From: Streptomyces hiroshimensis
GTDB taxonomy: Bacteria > Actinomycetota > Actinomycetes > Streptomycetales > Streptomycetaceae
Length of the DNA: 64,000 nt
NCBI RefSeq assembly: GCF_014650335.1
Contig: NZ_BMUT01000010.1
Coordinates: forward strand, 186,001 to 250,000
Direction: 5' to 3'
Each line of letters starts with the position of its first letter. The stretch's first letter is position 1. Shown piece by piece: positions 49,260 to 59,249 of the stretch. The position numbers and the translations under genes were made by a program. The notes beneath the pieces were generated by a model. That model made no database searches. It was not told the DNA's origin and saw only the letters and a program-made list of their open reading frames with translations.

Positions 49260-52200
49260 CCAGGCAGGACGGGCCGAGCAGCTGCTTCAGGTCGCCGAAG
49301 AGGGCCGGGTCCGGGGTGACCCGGTGCCGGTCCAGGCGCAGGACGGTGGTCTTCCGCGGGCCCTGGAGCTTGATCCGCACCTCGGTGGAGCCGCGGTGGT
49401 GGGTGAGGACCTGGCCGAGCCGCTCGACCATCGGCGGGGTGACCTTCACCGTGGGGATGGTGATGATCACGGGGGCGTTGGTGCCCGCGTTGGAGAGGTC
49501 GGGGACCATCAGCTCCATGGCGACCAGGCGGGGGATGTCCTCGCGCTTGTCGAGGCGGCCCTTGACGAAGACGACGGCGTCCTCGACGAGCTGGGTGGAG
49601 ACCAGCTGGTAGGTGGCGGGGAAGAACATGCAGTCGATGGATCCGGCCAGATCCTCGACGGTGGCGATGGCCCAGGCGTTGCCCTGCTTGGTCATCTTGC
49701 GCTGCAGGCCGGAGATGATGCCGCCGATGGTGACGATCGCGCCGTCGGCGTGCTCACCGCCGGTGAGCTGGGAGATCGAGGCGTCGGCCTTGTCGTTGAG
49801 GACGTGCTCGATGCCGAAGAGCGGGTGGTCGGAGACGTAGAGGCCGAGCATCTCGCGCTCCTGGGCGAGCAGGTAGGCCTTCTCCCACTCGATGTCGGAG
49901 AACTCCACGTCGAGCCCGAAGCCGGGGCCGTCGTCGGCGGTGTCGTCGCCCATGCCGCCGAAGAGGTCGAACTGTCCCTCGGCCTCCTTGCGCTTGACCT
50001 GGACCACATTGTCGATCATCGGTTCGTAGTGCGCGGTGAGGCCCTTGCGGGTGTGGCCCATCTCGTCGAAGGCGCCGGCCTTGATCAGCGATTCGACGGT
50101 GCGCTTGTTGCAGACGACGGCCTCGACCTTGTCGAGGAAGTCGGGGAAGGAGCTGTACTTCCCCTTGGACTTGCGGCAGCGGATGATCGAGTCGACCACG
50201 TTCTGTCCGACGTTGCGGACGGCGGTGAGGCCGAAGAGGATCACGTCGTCACCCTGGGCGGCGAAGTTGGCCTCGGACTCGTTGACGTTCGGCGGGAGCA
50301 CCTTGATGCCCATGCGCCGGCACTCGTTCAGATAGATCGCCGACTTGTCCTTGTCGTCGCGCACGGAGGTGAGCAGCCCGGACATGTACTCGGCGGGGTA
50401 GTTCGCCTTGAGGTAGGCGGTCCAGTACGAGACGAGGCCGTACGCGGCGGAGTGGGCCTTGTTGAAGGCGTAGCCGGCGAAGGGGACCAGGACGTCCCAC
50501 AGGGCCTGGATGGCCTCGTCGGAGAAGCCCTTCTTGGTCGCGCCCTCCTTGAAGAAGACGAAGTTCTTCGCCAGCTCGTCGGGCTTCTTCTTGCCCATGA
50601 CGCGGCGGAGGATGTCGGCCTCGCCGAGCGAGTACCCGGCGACGATCTGCGCGGCCTTCTGCACCTGCTCCTGGTAGACGATCAGACCGTAGGTGACGCC
50701 GAGGACCTCTTCGAGGGGCTCCTTCAGCTCCGGGTGGATCGGGGTGATCTCCTGCTGGCCGTTCTTGCGCAGGGCGTAGTTCGTGTGCGAGTTCATGCCC
50801 ATCGGGCCCGGCCGGTACAGGGCGGACACGGCGGAGATGTCTTCGAAGTTGTCGGGCTTCATCAGCCGCAGCAGGGACCGCATGGGGCCGCCGTCGAACT
50901 GGAAGACGCCGAGGGTGTCGCCGCGCTGGAGCAGCTCGAAGGTCTTGGGGTCGTCGAGCGGCAGGCTCAGGAGATCGATGTCGATCCCCTTGTTGGCCTT
51001 CACCATCTTGACGGCGTCGTCCATGATCGTGAGGTTGCGCAGGCCGAGGAAGTCCATCTTCAGCAGGCCGAGCGACTCACAGCTCGGGTAGTCCCACTGG
51101 GTGATGGTCACGCCGTCGGAGTGGCGCACCCAGACGGGCACGTGGTCGGTGATCGTCTCGCTGGACATGATCACGCCGGCCGCGTGCACACCCATCTGCC
51201 GGACCAGGCCCTCGACACCCATCGCGGTGTCGATGACCTTCTTCACGTCCGGCTCGTTCTCGTACATCCCCCGGATCTCGCCCGCCTCGCTGTAGCGCGG
51301 GTGCTTGGGGTCGAGGATGCCGGAGAGCGGGATGCCCTTGCCGAGGACGTCCGCGGGCATCGCCTTGGTGAGGCGGTCGCCCATCGCGTACGGATAGCCG
51401 AGGACGCGGGCGGAGTCCTTGATCGCGTTCTTGGCCTTGATGGTGCCGTAGGTGCCGATCATGGCGACCTTGTCGGCGCCGTACTTCTCGGTGACGTAGC
51501 GGATCACCTCGGCGCGCCGGCGCTCGTCGAAGTCGATGTCGACATCGGGCATGGAGATGCGCTCGGGGTTGAGGAACCGCTCGAAGATCAGGCCGTGCGG
51601 GATCGGGTCGAGGTCGGTGATGCCCATGGCGTACGCGACGATCGAGCCGGCCGCGGAGCCTCGGCCGGGGCCGACGGCGATGCCCTGGTTCTTGGCCCAC
51701 ATGATGAAGTCGGCGACCACGAGGAAGTAGCCCGGGAAGCCCATCGAGATGATCGTGTCCATCTCGTACTCGACCTGCTTCATGCGGTCGTCGGGGATGC
51801 CGCCGGGGAAGCGGCGGTGCATCCCGCGCATGGTCTCCTCGCGGAACCAGGTGACCTCGGTGTAGCCCTCGGGGATGTCGAACTTGGGCATCAGGTTCCG
51901 GAACTGGAACATGCCCTCGGTGTCGACCTGCTCGGCGACCAGCCGGGTGTTGGCGCAGCCCTCCTGCCAGGCGTCCGAGGAGTCGATGGCGTACATCTCG
52001 TCCGTGGACTTCAGGTAGTAGCCCGAGCCGTCGAAGCGGAAGCGGTCGGGGTCGGAGAGGTTCTTGCCGGTCTGGATGCACAGCAGGGCGTCGTGGGCCT
52101 CGGCCTCGTGCGCGTAGGTGTAGTGCGAGTCGTTGGTGACCAGGGGCGGGATGCCGAGCTTCTTGCCGATCTCCAGCAGGCCGTCGCGGACGCGGCGCTC

Positions 52201-52797
52201 GATCTCGATGCCGTGGTCCATCAGCTCCAGGAAGTACCGGTCCTTGCCGAAGATGTCCTGGTACTCGGAGGCGGACTTCAGGGCCTCGTCGAACTGGCCG
52301 AGGCGCAGGCGGGTCTGCAGCTCGCCGGAGGGGCAGCCGGTGGAGGCGATCAGGCCCTCCGACCACTGGCTGATGGTCTCCTTGTCCATCCGCGGCCACT
52401 TGGTCAGCCAGCCCTCGGCGTAGGCGTCGGAGGACAGCCGGAAGAGGTTGTGCAGGCCGGTGGCGTTGGCCGCCCAGATCGTCTTGTGCGTGTAACCACC
52501 CGAGCCCGAGACGTCGTCCCGCTTCTGGTGCGGCTGGCCCCACTGGATCCTGCGCTTGTTGCGCCGGGACTCGGGGGCGACATAGGCCTCGATGCCGATG
52601 ATCGGGGTGATCCCGGCCTTCTGGGCGGAATGGAAGAAGTCGTACGCACCGTGCAGGTTGCCGTGGTCGGACATGGCGATGTGTGTCATGCCCATCTCAT
52701 TGCAGGCATTGAACATGTCCTTGAGCCGCGCGGCACCGTCCAGCAGGGAGTACTGGGTGTGGACGTGCAGGTGCGTGAAAGGCGGCTTATCGGCCAC
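49252..52797 (-). CDS. dnaE: DNA polymerase III alpha subunit
   Basis: 1,181 residues, the main replicative polymerase in actinomycetes of DnaE1 type. The PHP domain opens with FTHLHVHTQYSLLDG (~7-22). The palm aspartates are in SMPDVDIDFDERRR (~415), with the finger region following through GRGSAAGSIVAY and IAVGPGRG. The tandem HhH motifs and a C-terminal OB/tau-binding region (GAIVTIGGIISGLQRK and DLAGSIDCMFFP) complete the subunit. ATG at 52797. Single gene, divergent from the DUF2252 gene. Confidence 0.97.
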   Translation of the reverse strand: MADKPPFTHLHVHTQYSLLDGAARLKDMFNACNEMGMTHIAMSDHGNLHGAYDFFHSAQKAGITPIIGIEAYVAPESRRNKRRIQWGQPHQKRDDVSGSGGYTHKTIWAANATGLHNLFRLSSDAYAEGWLTKWPRMDKETISQWSEGLIASTGCPSGELQTRLRLGQFDEALKSASEYQDIFGKDRYFLELMDHGIEIERRVRDGLLEIGKKLGIPPLVTNDSHYTYAHEAEAHDALLCIQTGKNLSDPDRFRFDGSGYYLKSTDEMYAIDSSDAWQEGCANTRLVAEQVDTEGMFQFRNLMPKFDIPEGYTEVTWFREETMRGMHRRFPGGIPDDRMKQVEYEMDTIISMGFPGYFLVVADFIMWAKNQGIAVGPGRGSAAGSIVAYAMGITDLDPIPHGLIFERFLNPERISMPDVDIDFDERRRAEVIRYVTEKYGADKVAMIGTYGTIKAKNAIKDSARVLGYPYAMGDRLTKAMPADVLGKGIPLSGILDPKHPRYSEAGEIRGMYENEPDVKKVIDTAMGVEGLVRQMGVHAAGVIMSSETITDHVPVWVRHSDGVTITQWDYPSCESLGLLKMDFLGLRNLTIMDDAVKMVKANKGIDIDLLSLPLDDPKTFELLQRGDTLGVFQFDGGPMRSLLRLMKPDNFEDISAVSALYRPGPMGMNSHTNYALRKNGQQEITPIHPELKEPLEEVLGVTYGLIVYQEQVQKAAQIVAGYSLGEADILRRVMGKKKPDELAKNFVFFKEGATKKGFSDEAIQALWDVLVPFAGYAFNKAHSAAYGLVSYWTAYLKANYPAEYMSGLLTSVRDDKDKSAIYLNECRRMGIKVLPPNVNESEANFAAQGDDVILFGLTAVRNVGQNVVDSIIRCRKSKGKYSSFPDFLDKVEAVVCNKRTVESLIKAGAFDEMGHTRKGLTAHYEPMIDNVVQVKRKEAEGQFDLFGGMGDDTADDGPGFGLDVEFSDIEWEKAYLLAQEREMLGLYVSDHPLFGIEHVLNDKADASISQLTGGEHADGAIVTIGGIISGLQRKMTKQGNAWAIATVEDLAGSIDCMFFPATYQLVSTQLVEDAVVFVKGRLDKREDIPRLVAMELMVPDLSNAGTNAPVIITIPTVKVTPPMVERLGQVLTHHRGSTEVRIKLQGPRKTTVLRLDRHRVTPDPALFGDLKQLLGPSCLAG

Positions 52798-52955
52798 GGC
52801 GGGAGACCTCCGGCGGGAGCGGGCGGGGGGCGAACGGGACAGTTTTGAAGGTTACCGGCCCCCACCGACAGCCGCGGGCACGCGCCGGTAGCCTCACGCG
52901 TTGAGCACGACAGCACAGATGTTCGTTCCATGCCCCACCCCAGGAGGACCCCGCG

Positions 52956-54290
52956 ATGGCGACCGAGCACGACCGGGCCGCGCAGCGCGGCGAGGAGATA
53001 CTCGCCGTTTTCGACACCGCCTTCGGCGAGCTGCTCGCAGCCGACCCCGCCGCCTTCCGGGTCAAGTTCCGCAAGATGGCCGCCTCCGCCTTCGCCTTCT
53101 ACCGGGGCACGGCGTGCCTCTTCTACGGGGACCTGGCCAAGGAGGCGCCGGAGGGCGCGGCCGGCCCGTACCTGGACGAGCGCACGAGCCGGGTGTGGAT
53201 CCACGGCGACCTCCACGCCGAGAACTTCGGCACGTACATGGACGCGGGCGGCCGCCTGGTCTTCAACGTCAACGACTTCGACGAGGCCTACGTCGGCCCC
53301 TTCACCTGGGACCTCAAGCGCTTCGCCGCCTCCGTCGCCCTGATCGGCTACACCAAGGCGCTCAGCGACGAGATGATCACCGAGCTGGTGCGCACGTACG
53401 CCGCCGCCTACCGCGAGCGCATCCACGCCCTGGCCACCGGCGCCGAGGACGACGAGCACGCGCCCTTCACCCTCGACACCGCCGACGGCCCCCTGCTCGG
53501 CGCGCTGCGCGAGGCCCGCGCGATGACGCGCTTCGGGCTGCTCGCCTCCATGACGGAGATCCGGGACTTCGACCGCCGCTTCGCCGCCGACGGCGGCGCC
53601 ATAGAGCTGGACGCGGCCACGCGCTACAAGATCCTCGCGGCCTTCGACGGCTATCTGGAGACCCTCCCGGACACCAGCCTCGCCCGCCCCGACTCCTACC
53701 GGGTCAAGGACGTCGTCGGCCGCCGCGGCATCGGGATCGGCAGCGCCGGCCTGCCCTCGTACAACATCCTCCTGGAGGGCAACAGCGACGCCCTGGAGAA
53801 CGACGTCGTCATCTACATGAAGCAGGCGCAGACCCCGGCGGTCTCCCGGCACGTCACCGACCGGGCCGTGCGCGACTACTTCCGGCACGAGGGCCACCGC
53901 ACGGTGATCTCCCAGCGCGCGCTGCAGGCGCACGCCGACCCGTGGCTGGGCTGGACCGAGCTGGACGGCGCCGGGCAGCTGGTGGCCGAGGTCTCGCCGT
54001 ACGCGGTCGACCTGGACTGGTCGGACATCGACGACCCGGCCGAGATCGCCGCGGTCGTCGCCGACCTCGGCCGCGCCACGGCCGCCATGCACGCCGCGGC
54101 GGACGACCAGAGCGGCCACTCCCTGGTGCCGTTCTCCACGGAACGCGCCATCGACGCCGTGATCGCCGCCGACGAGGAGGGCTTCGCGGAGCTCCTGGTC
54201 GGCTTCGCCCACTCCTACGGGGCCCGGGCCCGCGCGGATCACCAGATCTTCGTGGACCTCTTCCGCAACGGCCGCATCCCCGGCCTTTAG
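52956..54290 (+). CDS. DUF2252 protein (kinase-like fold)
   Basis: 444 residues. The motif WIHGDLHAENFG (~83) followed by FNVNDFDEAYVGPFTWDLKR (~103) corresponds to the catalytic HxDxxxxN and DFD segments of aminoglycoside-phosphotransferase-like kinases, which is the DUF2252 hallmark. KDVVGRRGIGIGSAG (~250) is the presumed nucleotide loop. Biochemical role is unknown. Strong ribosome site AGGAGG 8 nt before the ATG. Divergent from dnaE. Confidence 0.87.
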   Translation: MATEHDRAAQRGEEILAVFDTAFGELLAADPAAFRVKFRKMAASAFAFYRGTACLFYGDLAKEAPEGAAGPYLDERTSRVWIHGDLHAENFGTYMDAGGRLVFNVNDFDEAYVGPFTWDLKRFAASVALIGYTKALSDEMITELVRTYAAAYRERIHALATGAEDDEHAPFTLDTADGPLLGALREARAMTRFGLLASMTEIRDFDRRFAADGGAIELDAATRYKILAAFDGYLETLPDTSLARPDSYRVKDVVGRRGIGIGSAGLPSYNILLEGNSDALENDVVIYMKQAQTPAVSRHVTDRAVRDYFRHEGHRTVISQRALQAHADPWLGWTELDGAGQLVAEVSPYAVDLDWSDIDDPAEIAAVVADLGRATAAMHAAADDQSGHSLVPFSTERAIDAVIAADEEGFAELLVGFAHSYGARARADHQIFVDLFRNGRIPGL

Positions 54291-54327
54291 TCCCGGTTTA
54301 CAGCAGGACGTGCCAGACTCGGTCCCC

Positions 54328-54972
54328 ATGGACATATCGGCGGCATGGGTGCGGGCACTGCGCGCGGCGCTGTTCACAGCGCTGTGCGTGACGCTGTCCG
54401 CGGGCTCCCACGTGCTGCTGTCCGGGAGGCCGCTGCCCATGCCCGCCGTCGCGGCGGCGTCGGCGGCCGTCTTCGCGCTCGCCCACTCCCTGGCGGGGCA
54501 GGAGCGCGGCTACCGGAACATCGCCGCCCTCCTGGTCCCCCTGGAGCTCGGCGTCACCGCGCTCTTCACCGCCGGGCAGGACACCTGCTACGGCGGCCCC
54601 GGCCACCCCGCCCCCGCCCCGGGGGCGCTGGCCTGGCTGTGCAGCGGCAGCACGGGCGGCCCGCTCGCCCGGTTCGCCGGCCCGGGCAGCGCCCCGTGGC
54701 TGCTGTTCGCGGGGCACGTCGCGGTCGGCCTGCTGGCCGCCGCGTGGCTGCGCCGGGGCGAGCGGGCGCTGGCGCAGCTCCTGTGCGCCGCGGCGGCCGC
54801 CGTGTGCCGCCCGCTGCGGCCCGTCCTCGCGACCGGCGCCCCGCTGCCCGCCGGCGTGACCGTACGGTCCGTGCGGCCCGCCCTCCCCGGCCGCGCCCTT
54901 CCGCTCCTCGTCCACTCCGTCGTACGGCGCGGGCCGCCGCGGGGGCCGGCCTCCGGCCTCACCCCCGCCTGA
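54328..54972 (+). CDS. Integral membrane protein, copy 1 of a tandem pair
   Basis: 214 residues from the ATG at 54328. Four predicted membrane helices: ALRAALFTALCVTLSAGSHVL, AVAAASAAVFALAHSLAG, NIAALLVPLELGVTALF and WLLFAGHVAVGLLAAAWL. The C-terminal cytosolic part ends LLVHSVVRRGPPRG. No known family is recognised. It precedes a DsbA-like gene by 34 nt and is clearly paralogous to the gene at 55937, including the TALCVTLSA..SHVLLS and LLVHSVVRRGPP segments, so the gene pair was duplicated. It may be the membrane partner of the adjacent oxidoreductase, analogous to DsbB or DipZ, but it lacks their conserved cysteine pairs. Confidence 0.75.
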   Translation: MDISAAWVRALRAALFTALCVTLSAGSHVLLSGRPLPMPAVAAASAAVFALAHSLAGQERGYRNIAALLVPLELGVTALFTAGQDTCYGGPGHPAPAPGALAWLCSGSTGGPLARFAGPGSAPWLLFAGHVAVGLLAAAWLRRGERALAQLLCAAAAAVCRPLRPVLATGAPLPAGVTVRSVRPALPGRALPLLVHSVVRRGPPRGPASGLTPA

Positions 54973-55006
54973 CCCACCCCACGTACCACGGAAAGATCGC
55001 ACCACC

Positions 55007-55840
55007 ATGAGCAAGCGCAACAACTGGGAGAACAAGCAGACCGCACGCGAGCGGCTGCGCGCCGAGCGCGAGCGCCAGGCCAAGAAGGACAGGACGCGCC
55101 GCCAGCTGATCGTCGGCGGTGCCGTCGTCGCGGTCCTGGCCGTCGGCGCGGGCATCGTCGTGGCCGTCTCCCAGCTGGGCAAGGACGGCAAGAGCGGCCT
55201 GAACGCGAGCTGGGAGGCCGCGTCCAAGAAGGAGCTCGTCAAGCCCGCCAACACCGGCGGCGACAACGGCACCGAGATCCTCATAGGCAAGAAGGACGCC
55301 AAGCACACCCTGGACCTCTACCAGGACATGCGCTGCCCGATCTGCTCCGTCTTCGAGCAGAGCGTCGGCGACACCATCGACAAGGACGTCAAGGACGGCA
55401 AGTACAAGGTCTCGTACCACGTCGCCACGTTCCTCGACCGCAACTTCGGCGGCAGCGGCTCCAAGAACGCCCTCAGCGCGCTGGGCGCCGCCCTGAACGT
55501 CAGCCCCGAGGCCTTCAGCGCCTACAACAAGGCCCTCTACTCCAAGGCCAACCACCCCAACGAGACGAAGGACGACTACGCCAAGGACGACGTCCTGCTG
55601 AAGGTGGCCAACGAGGTCCCGGCGCTCAAGGGCAACAAGGACTTCGAGAAGAACGTCCAGGACGGCACGTTCGACAAGTGGGCGCTGACGGTGTCCGACG
55701 AGTTCGACAAGGTCAAGGACGTCACCGGCACCCCCACCCTCAAGATGAACGGCAAGAAGCTGACGGCGGAGGACGGGAAGAACGTCCCGATCACCCCCGA
55801 GCAGTACACCAAGGCGGTCGACGCGGCCCTCAAGTCCTGA
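55007..55840 (+). CDS. DsbA-like thioredoxin-fold protein, copy 1 of a tandem pair
   Basis: 277 residues. N-terminal basic helix (TARERLRAERERQAKKDRTRR), one membrane anchor (~34-54), then a DsbA-type thioredoxin domain with the active-site pair in QDMRCPICSVFEQ (CPIC, ~113) and the cis-proline in TGTPTLKMNGK. It should act outside the membrane on cysteines of exported proteins. It forms a pair with the membrane protein 34 nt upstream and has a close paralogue at 56649-57470. The differing dipeptides (CPIC here, CPSC in copy 2, CPGC at 25443) suggest different redox potentials. Confidence 0.92.
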   Translation: MSKRNNWENKQTARERLRAERERQAKKDRTRRQLIVGGAVVAVLAVGAGIVVAVSQLGKDGKSGLNASWEAASKKELVKPANTGGDNGTEILIGKKDAKHTLDLYQDMRCPICSVFEQSVGDTIDKDVKDGKYKVSYHVATFLDRNFGGSGSKNALSALGAALNVSPEAFSAYNKALYSKANHPNETKDDYAKDDVLLKVANEVPALKGNKDFEKNVQDGTFDKWALTVSDEFDKVKDVTGTPTLKMNGKKLTAEDGKNVPITPEQYTKAVDAALKS

Positions 55841-55936
55841 GCCCCGCACCCCCGGTGTCCCGTCCCCTCCGGTGACGTTCAGCGATGCCGAATCTTGACA
55901 CGACACTTAACGGCTGCCGTGGCAGACTTCGGCCTC

Positions 55937-56602
55937 ATGGAGGGGACGGGAGTTCGACTGAGAGCGCTGCGCGCGGCGCTCTTCACGGCGCTCTGTGTCA
56001 CGCTGTCCGCCGCTTCGCACGTCCTGCTCTCCCGTACGCCCCTGCCCGCCGCCACGGTCGCCGTGCTGTCGGCGGTGTTCTTCGCCGTCGCCTACGCCCT
56101 CGCGGGCCGCGAGCGCGGCTTCGGGTCCATCGCCGCGCTGATGGTCCCTCTGGAGCTCACGGCGGACACCGTGTTCACGGCGGGCCAGCACGCCTGTTAC
56201 GGGCGGGCCGGCGGCCCCGTCGCGGGCCCCCTGCACTCCCTGGGCCTGGATCTGGCCTGCCGCGGCGAGGTCGGCACCCCGCTGGCCCGCATGGCCGCCG
56301 AGGGCGACGCCGGGCCGGTCGCCGGCTCCGCGCTGCCCTGGCTGCTGCTCGCAGGCCACGTCGCGGTGGGGCTGCTGGCCGCCGCCTGGCTGCGCCGCGG
56401 CGAGGCGGCCCTGGCCCACCTGCTGCGCACGGCCGCTGCCTTCGCCTTCGGCCCCCTGCTCCTGGCCTTCGCCTCCCCGGTGCCCGCAGGCCCGGGCGCC
56501 CGCGTACGCCCCCCGTGCCGCACGCTCCTCGCGCGCGGCCTCCCCCTGCTCGTCCACTCCGTCGTACGGCGCGGACCGCCCCTCGCTCCGGCAGCAGCCT
56601 GA
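55937..56602 (+). CDS. Integral membrane protein, copy 2 of a tandem pair
   Basis: 221 residues from the ATG at 55937 (MEGTGVRLRALRAALFTAL). Same four-helix plan as the gene at 54328, with a longer luminal loop after helix 3 (CYGRAGGPVAGPLHSLGL) that holds two cysteines. It ends LLVHSVVRRGPPLAPAAA, the same C-terminal motif as copy 1. Function unknown; it precedes the second DsbA-like gene by 46 nt. A longer start 14 codons upstream is open but reads through the previous intergenic region. Confidence 0.75.
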   Translation: MEGTGVRLRALRAALFTALCVTLSAASHVLLSRTPLPAATVAVLSAVFFAVAYALAGRERGFGSIAALMVPLELTADTVFTAGQHACYGRAGGPVAGPLHSLGLDLACRGEVGTPLARMAAEGDAGPVAGSALPWLLLAGHVAVGLLAAAWLRRGEAALAHLLRTAAAFAFGPLLLAFASPVPAGPGARVRPPCRTLLARGLPLLVHSVVRRGPPLAPAAA

Positions 56603-56648
56603 GCCCGCGGTCCCCCCATTTCCGTACGTCCACACCGGAGAAGACATC

Positions 56649-57470
56649 ATGAGCAACCGCAACAACCAGCAGAACAAGCAGGCCGCGCGCGAGCGGCTGC
56701 GCGCCGAGCGCGAGCGCCAGGCCAAGCGGGACAAGACGCGCCGTCAGCTCGTCGTCGCCGGCGCCATCGTCGTCGTCCTCGCGATAGCCGGCGGCGTCGG
56801 CTACGCGGTGACCAACATGAACGACGGCAAGGGCGGCAGCAGCGGCTGGGCGGCCGACAAGCCCCTCGTGAAGCCCGCCAACACCACGGGCGAGAACGGC
56901 AACGAGATCGTCATCGGCGACGCCAAGGCCAAGGAGACCCTCACGGTCTACGAGGACCCGCGCTGCCCGTCCTGCGCCGCCTTCGAGAACCAGTCCGGCG
57001 CCCAGCTGCGCCAGGACGTCAAGGACGCCCGCTACAAGGTCCGCTTCGTCATGGTGAACTTCATCGACGACCTGGCCAAGGGCACCGGTTCGAAGAACGC
57101 CGTCAGCGCCCTCGGCGCCGCACTCAACGTCAGCCCGGAGGCCTTCGTCGCGTACAAGGAGGCGCTCTACTCCCCGAAGAACCACCCCGACGAGCGCGAC
57201 GACGCCTTCGCCAAGGACGCGCGGCTGATCGAGATCGCGCAGCAGGTCCCGGCCCTGAAGGGCAACAAGGACTTCGAGAAGGCCGTCAACGAGGGCACCT
57301 ACGACAAGTGGGCCGTCGAGATGGGCACGCTGTTCGAGAAGAACAAGATCGGCGGCACCCCGGCCCTGCTCCACGGGGACAAGCAGCTGAAGGCCCCGAA
57401 CGGCAACCCGCCGATGGCCAAGGAGTCCTTCATCGAGGCGATCGACAAGGAATTCGGCGCGAAGAAGTAG
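56649..57470 (+). CDS. DsbA-like thioredoxin-fold protein, copy 2 of a tandem pair
   Basis: 273 residues with the same architecture as the 55007 copy: basic N-terminus, single anchor, DsbA domain with EDPRCPSCAAFEN (CPSC, ~112) and cis-Pro in GTPALLHGDK. The first ~40 residues are nearly identical to copy 1 (ARERLRAERERQAK), and NALSALGAALNVSPEAF versus NAVSALGAALNVSPEAF. So the duplication is fairly recent or under conversion. It closes the duplicated block; a hairpin follows. Confidence 0.92.
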   Translation: MSNRNNQQNKQAARERLRAERERQAKRDKTRRQLVVAGAIVVVLAIAGGVGYAVTNMNDGKGGSSGWAADKPLVKPANTTGENGNEIVIGDAKAKETLTVYEDPRCPSCAAFENQSGAQLRQDVKDARYKVRFVMVNFIDDLAKGTGSKNAVSALGAALNVSPEAFVAYKEALYSPKNHPDERDDAFAKDARLIEIAQQVPALKGNKDFEKAVNEGTYDKWAVEMGTLFEKNKIGGTPALLHGDKQLKAPNGNPPMAKESFIEAIDKEFGAKK

Positions 57471-57489
57471 TGACGGGCGGGTGAGGGGC

Positions 57490-57512
57490 GGGCGAACTGT
57501 CAAGTTCCGCCC
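57490..57512 (+). terminator. Hairpin after the duplicated thioredoxin pair
   Basis: GGGCGAACT-GTCA-AGTTCCGCCC with one bulged C, about 20 nt beyond the stop at 57470 and 35 nt before the phoD start, where it may separate the two transcription units. Confidence 0.6.
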
Positions 57513-57547
57513 GTCCCACTGCTTACCGGGCAGTAAGGTGATGGCCC

Positions 57548-59203
57548 GTGACCGCTGACACCACAGCCATTCCCGCATCGCACATATCCCGCCGCACCGC
57601 CGTCACGGCGGTAGCAGGCGCCGCGACCGTCGCCCTCCTCCCGCTGGCCGGAGCCGCCCCCGCCTACGCGGCGGACCCGCCCGCCTTCCTGCACGGCGTC
57701 GCCTCGGGCGACCCGCTGCCCGACGGCGTGCTGCTGTGGACGCGTGTGACGCCCTCGCCCGACGCGGTCCCCGGCTCGGGGCGCGGAGCGGCCGTCGACG
57801 TCGACTGGGAGGTCGCCGAGGACGAGGCGTTCGGGAAGGTCGTCGCCAAGGGCACGGTGACCGCGACGGCCGCCGCCGACCACACCGTCAAGGCCGACGT
57901 CCGCGGCCTGCGCCCGGCCACCGGCTACTGGTTCCGCTTCACCGCAGGCGGCGCGCACTCCCCCGCCGCCCGCACCCGTACGGCACCCGAGGCCGGTGCG
58001 GCCGTCGCCGGCGTCCGCTTCGGCGTCGTCTCCTGCGCCAACTGGGAGTCCGGTCACTTCGCCGCCTACCGCCACCTCGCGGACCGCCGCGACCTGGACG
58101 CGATCCTGCACCTGGGCGACTACATCTACGAGTACGCCTCCGGCGTCTACCCGCCCGCGAAGCAGGTCGTCCGCCCGCACGCGCCCACGCACGAGATCCT
58201 CACCCTGGCCGACTACCGCACCCGCCACGGCCGTTACAAGACGGACCCCGACCTGCAGGCCCTGCACCGGGCCCACCCCTTCGTGGCCATCTGGGACGAC
58301 CACGAGTTCGCCAACGACGCCTGGACGGGCGGGGCCGAGAACCACACCCCCGGAGCCGAGGGCGAGTGGACCGCGCGGATGGCCGCCGCCAAGCAGGCCT
58401 ACTTCGAGTGGATGCCGGTGCGGCCGTCCACCGCGGGCACCACCTACCGCCGGCTGCGCTTCGGCAACCTCGCCGACCTCCACCTGCTGGACCTCAGATC
58501 CTTCAGATCGCAGCAGGTGGGCCCCGGCAGCGGCAAGGTCGACGACCCCGAGCGCACCATCACCGGGCGCGCCCAGCTCGACTGGCTGAAGGCCGGGCTC
58601 GCCTCCTCCGACACCACGTGGCGCCTCGTCGGCAACCCCGTGATGATCTCCCCCTTCGCCTTCGGCGCCCTCCCGGCCCACCTGCTGGAGCCGCTCGCCA
58701 AGCTGCTGGGCCTGCCCGCCGGCGGCATAGCCGCCAACACCGACCAGTGGGACGGCTACACCGACGACCGGCGCGAGCTCCTCGGCCACCTGAGCGACCG
58801 CGGGATCCGCAACACCGTCTTCCTGACCGGTGACATCCACATGTCCTGGGCCAACGACGTGCCGAAGACGGCGGCGACGTACCCGCTCTCGCCGTCCGTC
58901 GCCACCGAGTTCGTCGTCACGTCGGTCAGCTCCGACAACCTGGACGACCTCCTGGGCGTGGCCCCGCACACCGTCTCCCTCGCCGCGGTCGCCGCCATCA
59001 GGGCAGCCAACCGGCACGCGAAGTGGATCGACATGGACTCCCACGGCTACGGGGTCCTCGACATCACGCCCGAGCAGGCGCAGATGGACTACTACGCCCT
59101 CTCCGACAAGACCGACCCCAAGGCGACGGCCGAGTGGAGCCGCTCGTACCGGACGCGTTCGGGCACGCAGCAGATCGAGCGCGTGAAGACGCCGGTACGG
59201 TGA
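57548..59203 (+). CDS. phoD: PhoD-type alkaline phosphatase
   Basis: 551 residues. A Tat signal is present ([20 protein letters not shown]), consistent with folded export. The N-terminal PhoD_N sandwich (~45-145) and catalytic domain follow: [11 protein letters not shown] (~165), [10 protein letters not shown] (metal Asp), [12 protein letters not shown] (~240, metal His/Asp and Asn), [10 protein letters not shown] and [13 protein letters not shown] (~425). These enzymes use Fe3+ and Ca2+ to hydrolyse phosphodiesters and phosphomonoesters. GTG start at 57548. PhoP control is likely from the family, but no PHO-box repeats were found in the short gap upstream. Confidence 0.94.
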   Translation: MTADTTAIPASHISRRTAVTAVAGAATVALLPLAGAAPAYAADPPAFLHGVASGDPLPDGVLLWTRVTPSPDAVPGSGRGAAVDVDWEVAEDEAFGKVVAKGTVTATAAADHTVKADVRGLRPATGYWFRFTAGGAHSPAARTRTAPEAGAAVAGVRFGVVSCANWESGHFAAYRHLADRRDLDAILHLGDYIYEYASGVYPPAKQVVRPHAPTHEILTLADYRTRHGRYKTDPDLQALHRAHPFVAIWDDHEFANDAWTGGAENHTPGAEGEWTARMAAAKQAYFEWMPVRPSTAGTTYRRLRFGNLADLHLLDLRSFRSQQVGPGSGKVDDPERTITGRAQLDWLKAGLASSDTTWRLVGNPVMISPFAFGALPAHLLEPLAKLLGLPAGGIAANTDQWDGYTDDRRELLGHLSDRGIRNTVFLTGDIHMSWANDVPKTAATYPLSPSVATEFVVTSVSSDNLDDLLGVAPHTVSLAAVAAIRAANRHAKWIDMDSHGYGVLDITPEQAQMDYYALSDKTDPKATAEWSRSYRTRSGTQQIERVKTPVR

Positions 59204-59249
59204 TCCGCGGCCGGTCCCCGGCCTGGTCGCCCGGTCCGGTCCCCCCGGC

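Noticed and set aside
57471-57547. PHO box upstream of phoD.
   Set aside because: No pair of GTTCACC-like repeats is present in the 77-nt gap; only a hairpin that fits a terminator. PhoP control is therefore not claimed from sequence.
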